A stretch of DNA of 11,829 bases from Planctomycetota bacterium. Its GTDB lineage: Bacteria; Planctomycetota; Phycisphaerae; UBA1845. The stretch is taken from the NCBI GenBank assembly GCA_022567365.1, contig JADFHG010000048.1, forward strand, positions 1-11,829, given 5' to 3'. Both the position numbers and the translations under genes were made by a program. Under the pieces are notes generated by a model. It was given only the letters and a program-made list of their open reading frames with translations, made no database searches and had not been told where the DNA came from. Numbering within the stretch: the stretch's first letter is position 1; each line of letters starts with the position of its first letter. Positions 7,411-11,829 of the stretch are shown here, one piece after another.

Positions 7411-7452
7411 CGCGATCGACCGGCACGCGCCTACGAAAACCGATCGATCGCG
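7411..7452 (-). terminator. Imperfect 13-bp stem-loop just past the CorC-like stop
   Basis: CGCGATCGACCGG (7411-7423) can pair with CCGATCGATCGCG (7440-7452), with one G-U type mismatch and a 16-base loop. It begins 17 bases beyond the TAA of the CorC-like gene. No T-tract follows, so it is a plausible but unproven transcript end. Confidence 0.3.
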
Positions 7453-7468
7453 CGGGCAACGACCCCGG

Positions 7469-8752
7469 TTATTGCTCATTGCGACCGTTGTGGGCCGCAA
7501 GCTTCGTTCGGACGCGAAGCCGTGTAACGCGCCGCGGCTCCGCAGCGATCACGTCTATTCCGATGCCGTTGTGTTCGCAATGTTCTCCGACGACCGGGAT
7601 CCTACCGAGCGTAGTGAAGACGAAACCGCCGATCGTCTCGTAGTCCTCGTCCTCCGGTAGTTCGATGTCCAACTGATCATTGAGGTCTTCGATGCGCATC
7701 CGTGCGTCGACTTCGACGGTCTCCCCATCGATGCGCTTGATCGGCGCGAGCTCGGTCGTTTCATATTCGTCGGTGATTTCGCCGACGAGTTCCTCGAGAA
7801 TGTCCTCGATCGTCACGAGCCCCGCGGTACCGCCGTATTCGTCGAGCACCACGGCGATATGCACCTTTTGCTCCTGAAACTCGTGCAGAAGGTCGCGCAC
7901 GTGCTTTGTCTCCGGGATGAACGACACCTTGCGCATGATCTTCGCGGCGTCGAACGGAGTCGCTACGTCCAGGTGAAGCAGATCCTTCGCGTAGAGCACA
8001 CCAAGCACCGTGTCGATGGTTCCTTCGTACACGGGTATGCGCGAGTGTCCGCAGCTCTTGATGAGCTTCTTGGCGGTGGCAAGATCGGTGTCCTTGGAGA
8101 CTGCCTCGACGTCGGTGCGGGGCGTCATGATCTGCTCGACCAGCGTGTCGCGAAGGTCGATGACCGATTCGATCATCTCCTTTTCCTGTTCATCGACCGC
8201 ACCGTGAATCTCACCCTCGCTGACCATGTCGAGAATCTTGCGCTCGAGTTCATCGGCGGTGGATTGCGCATCCTCCGCGGGAACACCGGCCAAGCGTCGG
8301 ACAAACGGATCGAACAGCTCGAGCACGACGATCAGGGGCATCGCCAGCCAGCGTATCGCGCGAAGCAGCGGCAGCAGCCGCACGATCATCCAACTTCCCG
8401 AGTACTTTGCCCACGCATTGGGTATGGCAACTCCGAAGACCATCACCATTGCCAGTGCCAGGGGAAACGCCAGCACGAGGGGATTCCGGTCCTTCATCGC
8501 GGCCATATCCCCCACGAAACCGAGGCAAACGACAAGCATACCCAGCTTTGCGGCGGTGCGGAGAATCGCCGTGGCCAGCAGGAACTGAGGCCTGAGGGCG
8601 ACGAATCGTTCGAGCGCTCGGTCGCGATCTTCGCGGTCGAAGTGCTCCGCGATCCTCACGGTCGACGGAATCCTGAGCGCGAGGTTGAGGGTAGCCGTGA
8701 CCGTGAGCACGATCAGGATCAGCAGTCCTACCCAGATTTCGACATCGCCCAC
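7469..8752 (-). CDS. CNNM/CorC-type membrane protein with CBS pair and CorC_HlyC domain
   Basis: The 427-residue inner-membrane protein belongs to the hemolysin C/CorC group implicated in magnesium or cobalt transport. The N-terminal membrane domain (DUF21-like) has hydrophobic segments near residues 6-26, 57-80, 92-112 and 122-147. A CBS pair follows (about 200-330): MTPRTDVEAVSKDTDLATAK with HSRIPVYEGTIDTVLGVLYAKDLL, then KVHIAVVLDEYGGTAGLVTIEDILEELVG. The C-terminal CorC_HlyC domain (about 340-418) includes DYETIGGFVFTTLGRIP. The start is GTG 8752, because an in-frame TGA lies five codons upstream; no strong ribosome site is visible. It is the last gene of the pgpH-ybeY cluster, 97 bases after the nitrilase-like gene. 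Such genes are common next to ybeY. Transport substrate not determinable here. Confidence 0.92.
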   Translation of the reverse strand: MGDVEIWVGLLILIVLTVTATLNLALRIPSTVRIAEHFDREDRDRALERFVALRPQFLLATAILRTAAKLGMLVVCLGFVGDMAAMKDRNPLVLAFPLALAMVMVFGVAIPNAWAKYSGSWMIVRLLPLLRAIRWLAMPLIVVLELFDPFVRRLAGVPAEDAQSTADELERKILDMVSEGEIHGAVDEQEKEMIESVIDLRDTLVEQIMTPRTDVEAVSKDTDLATAKKLIKSCGHSRIPVYEGTIDTVLGVLYAKDLLHLDVATPFDAAKIMRKVSFIPETKHVRDLLHEFQEQKVHIAVVLDEYGGTAGLVTIEDILEELVGEITDEYETTELAPIKRIDGETVEVDARMRIEDLNDQLDIELPEDEDYETIGGFVFTTLGRIPVVGEHCEHNGIGIDVIAAEPRRVTRLRVRTKLAAHNGRNEQ

Positions 8753-8849
8753 GGCGGCGACTCACAGCAGACCCATGTACACACCGATCGCACGATCACC
8801 AGTCTGCATGGTGACCGGATCGTCACTTGCCATTCCCGCCCGGCGCCGG

Positions 8850-9572
8850 CTACGCAGCCGGATTCACGTCCGCCCGAAGGATCGTTTCCCGCCCGTCGCT
8901 CGCGGCGACCAGTATCGACCCATCGGCGTGGGTCACAAACGAAGTCGGCACGGCAGAGGCATCGCGTGCGGCCGACTCGCACGCAGGTACGACCACCGCC
9001 CACATTTGGCCCGGTGGCAATCCGGCAGGCCAGCCCGGCGTCGCGGCGGCGGCGGGCTGGCCGGCTTTTGGGCCTGTCGACGGCGCCGTGCAGGAGATCG
9101 CGATGACCGCTGGAGGATCCGCGTTCGCCACCGGCGCACTCGGCGCAGTCGGTTCGCGCGGATCACACACACCGATAGTCCCCACTGCCGTCGCCGTGGT
9201 TGATGCGCCCAAAGACACCGATTGCGCGGGTTCCGCGGTCCCATTGGCCGTCGACAATAAGGTATCGGCATCGGGATCGAAGAGAAGAATAGCGTGCCGG
9301 AACGCGTCCCGCTCGCCGACATGCAACCCTGCGGCGATGAAGACGCCCCATTCACGGGCTTTTGATGCGATTGCCTCTCGAACCGCCTGGTGTGCGGCCA
9401 TTGTTGTCGGTGCGGTCAGTTCTTTGCCTCCGGTGTCGCACGCGCCGGGAAGGACGAGCAGGTCGGGTGCTTGTTCGCAACGCGCGGCCTCATCGATGGC
9501 GCGTGTGACCGCCTGGACGTTCTCCGAAACACTGGTCGCGACGAGACGAACTTGAAGCAGCGCCAGCCTCAT
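8850..9572 (-). CDS. Nitrilase/carbon-nitrogen hydrolase-fold protein, probably catalytically inactive
   Basis: The 240-residue protein resembles the nitrilase superfamily. It opens MRLALLQVRLVATSVSENVQ, then has a strand DLLVLPGACDTGG (37-49), where active members have DLVVLPE with the catalytic Glu. Next come WGVFIAAGLHV (75-85), AILLFDPDADTLL (94-106) and GTIGVCDPREP (131-141) with Cys136 in the nucleophile position. The catalytic Glu is replaced by Gly43. The Lys expected shortly after the FDPDAD strand is missing (STANGTAEP). The second half has a Pro/Ala-rich insertion near residues 141-180, and the end is short compared with the usual 260-280 residues. Its ATG overlaps the ybeY stop in ATGA, indicating translational coupling, and G-rich sequence precedes it. 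Alternative readings are a binding protein or a gene under relaxed selection. The family assignment is moderate. Confidence 0.62.
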   Translation of the reverse strand: MRLALLQVRLVATSVSENVQAVTRAIDEAARCEQAPDLLVLPGACDTGGKELTAPTTMAAHQAVREAIASKAREWGVFIAAGLHVGERDAFRHAILLFDPDADTLLSTANGTAEPAQSVSLGASTTATAVGTIGVCDPREPTAPSAPVANADPPAVIAISCTAPSTGPKAGQPAAAATPGWPAGLPPGQMWAVVVPACESAARDASAVPTSFVTHADGSILVAASDGRETILRADVNPAA

Positions 9573-10036
9573 CGCGCCCCCCCATTGTACACCGGTCCGA
9601 CGCCCAGATCGACAAGGATCTCGTCTTCCATCGCGTGCATTCGTGCGGCCTCTTCGTCGGAAGCGTCGTCGAACCCCAAGAGGTGGAGCGCGCCGTGGAC
9701 CGCGTACAGCATCAACTCCGCATCCATCGGATGCCCCCGCCGATGGGCCTCTCGTGCGGCGGTTTCCGCGGAAATCACGATTTCGCCGTCGATGGGGTCG
9801 CCGGGCCGGTCGCGAAGGTCGAACGTAACGGCATCGGTCGGTCCGGCATGTCGCAGATGAGTCCGGTTGATTTCGGCGATCCGCTCGTCGCCGACAATCG
9901 CAACGCTGACGCGTGCCGACGGTGCGCCGTGTCGCCGCAATGTGGCTCCGATCGCCTCAACAAGCCGTGATGCGGGCAAAGGCCCCAGCCCATCCTCCAA
10001 GGCGACGGATATGTCGTACGGGGATTCGTCTTCCAT
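9569..10036 (-). CDS. ybeY: Endoribonuclease YbeY / rRNA maturation factor
   Basis: YbeY is a metal-dependent RNase required for 16S rRNA 3'-end maturation and ribosome quality control. The 155-residue protein has the conserved VSVAIVGDERIAEINRTHL (43-61), the turn TDAVTFDL (67-74), GEIVIS (84-89) and the zinc motif HGALHLLGFDD (114-124). His114 and His118 are present, while the third ligand position is Asp124 instead of the usual His. The frame is open to a TTG at 10180, but that part is mobile-element sequence. ATG 10036 gives a normal-length protein, although its ribosome site is weak. It sits downstream of pgpH, the usual neighbour in many bacteria, and overlaps the next gene by 4 bases. 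The 164-base MITE-like element ends 45 bases upstream of the start. Confidence 0.93.
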   Translation of the reverse strand: MEDESPYDISVALEDGLGPLPASRLVEAIGATLRRHGAPSARVSVAIVGDERIAEINRTHLRHAGPTDAVTFDLRDRPGDPIDGEIVISAETAAREAHRRGHPMDAELMLYAVHGALHLLGFDDASDEEAARMHAMEDEILVDLGVGPVYNGGAR

Positions 10037-10080
10037 CGTTTCGCTGCGTACGTCGGGGGAGTTTCGCACACTCGCCGACA

Positions 10081-10095
10081 CTAGTGTAGTGATTC
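10081..10095 (+). repeat. Terminal inverted repeat, ybeY-proximal end
   Basis: CTAGTGTAGTGATTC, an exact inverted copy of 10230-10244. Identity stops at the sixteenth base, which sets the repeat boundary. Confidence 0.75.
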
Positions 10096-10111
10096 CAACA
10101 GACGGCCTCTT

Positions 10112-10128
10112 ATCCGAACCCCGACCGT
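10112..10128 (+). repeat. REP-like motif, copy 1
   Basis: ATCCGAACCCCGACCGT matches copy 2 on the opposite strand at 15 of 17 positions. Both are followed by GGAAGCG (here 10140-10146, after a G9 expansion). Reverse-frame translation gives GRGSD. Confidence 0.6.
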
Positions 10129-10191
10129 GCGTGGGGGGGGGAAGCGCTTTCACTGGCAAGGCCAGCCTGCTGGTGGTCAAGCCGCTTCCTG

Positions 10192-10208
10192 ACGGGCGCG
10201 GTTCGGAT
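10192..10208 (-). repeat. REP-like motif, copy 2 (inverted)
   Basis: The minus strand reads ATCCGAACCGCGCCCGT, followed after CAG by GAAGCGG. With copy 1 it forms an inverted pair like a REPIN/BIME unit. The motif translates as GRGSD, a signature I recall from spurious proteins in Planctomycetota genomes (unverified here). Confidence 0.6.
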
Positions 10209-10229
10209 CAGGCCCGCCTCCCCAAATCT

Positions 10230-10244
10230 GAATCACTACACTAG
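10230..10244 (-). repeat. Terminal inverted repeat, pgpH-proximal end
   Basis: GAATCACTACACTAG, the exact inverse of 10081-10095. Its last four bases CTAG contain the TAG stop codon of the upstream PgpH-like gene. Confidence 0.75.
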
Positions 10245-11829
10245 ACGCTGACCTTGCCTTGTACGCCCTGTTGCTCCTCGGTTTTGCGCCCCTTGGGATA
10301 GGCAACGCGTCCATGATAGATGCTGCACAGACTCTTGACCAGGGACTCCTCCACGAGATGGATCTCGCGTAGTGTGATGTCGCATTCGTTGAATTGCCCG
10401 TCATTGAGGCGATCCATGACGATCTGATGGACAACGCCTTCGATCCGGCCGACCGTCGCCTCGGGAAGGGCGCGAACCGCACCCTCCACGCCGTCACATA
10501 GCATGAGCACCGCGGTGGCCTTGGAGCGCGGTTTCGGTCCGGCGTAGCGAAACTCCGATTCGGGCACCTCGCGATCGTGCTTGCCGCTGGCGATGCGCGG
10601 TTGCTTTTCGCTCGCCATGTGGTGGAAGTAGCGAATCACGGTCGTGCCGTGGTGCTCTTCTATGAAAGGATAGAGCGCCCGAGGGAGTTTGTACTCCTTG
10701 GCCATTTCGATGCCGTCCTTGACATGACCGAGGATGATCAGCAGGCTCATGGTTGGGGCGAGGTTCTCATGGCGGCTGATTCCGCCTTCCTGGTTTTCGG
10801 CAAAATAGTGGGCCTTGTGGATCTTGCCGATGTCGTGATAGAGCGCGCCGACCTGCGCGAGCAGACCGTTGGCGCCGATGCGCTCACAAGCCGCCTCGGC
10901 CAGCGTGCCCAGGACAAGACTGTGGTTATACGTCCCCGGCGCTTCGCGCGCGAGCAGTTGCAGCAAAGGCTTCGTCGGATCGCGCCATTCGAGCAGGGTC
11001 AACGACGTCGCAACCTGAAACAGCCGCTCGATGAACGGCAGGATTCCCGAAACGAGAAATCCGGCCATCATCGCGCAACCGGCGGCCCAGAGTGCGTGGT
11101 TGCGCACAAACTCGATCGATTGACGCTCGAGCAAACCACCTGCCGCCGCGACGATTGCGACGGCGATTGCGGCTACCGTGCCCGTGGCGATGATCTTCGT
11201 GCGCGAACGGATCTCGTCCAACTGATAGATCATGACGGCGAGGCCCGTCACCAGCGTCAGGAGAAACGTGAGATTGCCTCGCACGACGGTGGTCGCGAGC
11301 ACGGCCACGATGCTCATGATGCCCAATGCGAATCGCTGAGGGCACACGATCGCCAGGATGCATCCGGCTAGCAAGCAAGGTGTAAGCACCAACTCGGGCA
11401 GTTGAGGCCACTCTCGGTCCACGAGCTTGACGACAAAAAGCATACCGAGGAGCACCGCGAAAAACGCCAGCGATCGGGACGCGTTTCGAAAAATCGTAGG
11501 TTGGTTCGCCACCGTATAGACGCACAAGGCGATCGACAGAAAGGCAACCAGAATCGACAAGCCGGCGCGCTCGAGAAGCCGCTCACGGCGGAGTCCGATC
11601 GCCTCAGGGGCGTCGCCGCGCATCAGCTCGAAGTATGCGGTCTGATGGGCTTCGAGCAACTCATACTGAACCGCCGTCAGTCCGCCCTTTTCGCCCGACT
11701 TGTGCGGTTCGATGAAGGTCTGCCCCTTCTCGAACGTACTCGTCGCGTCGGGCACGGCAGCGGCGGCCGCGGCGATGGCCGCGTCGGTCGCGCCCTTGTC
11801 ATAGCGAAGCGTTGGATGGGCCGAAAGGG
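10241..11829 (-). CDS. pgpH: 7TM-HD phosphohydrolase, PgpH/YqfF family (partial, 5' end beyond window)
   Basis: PgpH-type membrane enzymes hydrolyse cyclic di-AMP with a cytoplasmic HD domain. The frame is open to the right edge and the bases before GTG 11755 encode PTLRYDKGATDAAIAAAA, typical of the extracellular 7TMR-HDED region. So the gene is truncated by the window and does not start at that GTG. Counting from the GTG codon: extracellular end 1-60; seven hydrophobic helices near 65-84, 94-112, 119-137, 142-158, 162-178, 187-208 and 221-240; then the HD domain. The HD domain holds YNHSLVLG (His278), the HDIGK motif (His307, Asp308), GHVKDG (His344), EEHHGT (His368, His369) and a final CDGVEGA aspartate. 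All expected metal ligands appear present. It is followed by ybeY, a common arrangement. The stop codon TAG lies inside the terminal repeat of the MITE, so the last codons may differ from the ancestral gene. Confidence 0.92.
   Translation of the reverse strand, partial: LSAHPTLRYDKGATDAAIAAAAAAVPDATSTFEKGQTFIEPHKSGEKGGLTAVQYELLEAHQTAYFELMRGDAPEAIGLRRERLLERAGLSILVAFLSIALCVYTVANQPTIFRNASRSLAFFAVLLGMLFVVKLVDREWPQLPELVLTPCLLAGCILAIVCPQRFALGIMSIVAVLATTVVRGNLTFLLTLVTGLAVMIYQLDEIRSRTKIIATGTVAAIAVAIVAAAGGLLERQSIEFVRNHALWAAGCAMMAGFLVSGILPFIERLFQVATSLTLLEWRDPTKPLLQLLAREAPGTYNHSLVLGTLAEAACERIGANGLLAQVGALYHDIGKIHKAHYFAENQEGGISRHENLAPTMSLLIILGHVKDGIEMAKEYKLPRALYPFIEEHHGTTVIRYFHHMASEKQPRIASGKHDREVPESEFRYAGPKPRSKATAVLMLCDGVEGAVRALPEATVGRIEGVVHQIVMDRLNDGQFNECDITLREIHLVEESLVKSLCSIYHGRVAYPKGRKTEEQQGVQGKVSV

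Larger units (their letters stand above)
6921..7468. other. 548-base non-coding region upstream of groES
   Basis: No convincing gene lies here. The longest frames (minus 6967-7305, plus 6914-7291) give Arg/Pro/Ala-rich, unrecognisable proteins with no good start site. Near the left end GCGCGG-TCCGGG-CCGCGC forms a GC hairpin upstream of groES. The middle holds the paired TGNCAG-type elements (7187-7231). The right end, just past the CorC stop, holds two stem-loops. I found no TTAGCACTC/GAGTGCTAA pair (CIRCE), no HAIR sequence and no tRNA. The region probably contains the corC 3' end, the groESL promoter and a long groES leader. Confidence 0.6.
10081..10244. mobile_element. 164-bp MITE-like element with perfect 15-bp terminal inverted repeats
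   Basis: CTAGTGTAGTGATTC (10081-10095) and its exact reverse complement (10230-10244) bound the element. Inside are two inverted, 15/17-identical REP-like motifs, a G9 run (10133-10141) and a small CTGGC-AAG-GCCAG hairpin (10152-10164). No transposase is encoded, so it would be moved in trans. The CTAG at each end may be a 4-bp target duplication on an inner 11-bp repeat (TGTAGTGATTC). It occupies the gap between pgpH and ybeY. Confidence 0.7.

Noticed and set aside
6921..7468. CIRCE (HrcA) or HAIR (HspR) operator upstream of groES
   Set aside because: I searched by eye for TTAGCACTC-N9-GAGTGCTAA and CTTGAGT-N7-ACTCAAG. Only partial half-sites such as TAGCAC were present, with no matching second half.
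8796..8814. Stem-loop TCACCA/TGGTGA between the nitrilase-like and CorC-like genes
   Set aside because: It is only 6 bp with a 7-base loop and no T-run, inside a co-directional operon; such short repeats are expected by chance.
7859..9106. Plus-strand 415-residue open frame
   Set aside because: It lies opposite the well-supported CorC-like and nitrilase-like genes and its translation is low-complexity Arg/His-rich with no recognisable family.
10037..10180. N-terminal extension of YbeY to a TTG start
   Set aside because: Most of the extension would be translated from the mobile element, including the GRGSD signature, and YbeY has normal length from ATG 10036.

Overview
The window is GC-rich, gene-dense bacterial chromosome. 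Housekeeping genes on the minus strand dominate. The sequence fits Planctomycetota or a similar environmental phylum: GroEL with a Gly-Met tail, a PgpH-YbeY-CorC cluster, and an interspersed repeat whose spurious translation reads GRGSD. That assignment rests on my recollection of such genomes and is tentative.

Layout from left to right. A plus-strand, atypically short beta-ketoacyl-synthase-like gene (22-1131) faces a two-gene minus-strand cassette. The cassette is a three-Cys-motif DUF5131 (phage Gp37/Gp68-type) protein followed by its overlapping partner TcmP (3067 down to 1201). It has its own candidate promoter and is the most accessory-looking part of the window. Next come a predicted lipoprotein with a six-repeat propeller-like domain (4635-3319) and a strong intrinsic terminator (4761-4793). 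Then comes the groES-groEL operon (6920-4870), preceded by a 548-base gene-free leader. No CIRCE element was seen in that leader. It does contain two TGNCAG-type operator-like elements whose starts are exactly 30 bases apart.

The right third is a minus-strand cluster: a 7TM-HD phosphohydrolase of the PgpH type (cut by the window end), YbeY, a nitrilase-fold protein that seems to have lost two of its three catalytic residues, and a CBS/CorC-type membrane protein. YbeY and the nitrilase-like gene overlap by ATGA, so they are probably co-translated. A 164-base MITE-like element with perfect 15-base terminal inverted repeats and an internal inverted pair of REP-like motifs lies between pgpH and ybeY. 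Its terminal CTAG supplies the pgpH stop codon.

The best candidates for something new are the DUF5131-TcmP pair, whose function is not established as far as I know, the MITE/REP element, the phased groESL operator, and the degenerate nitrilase in the ybeY operon.
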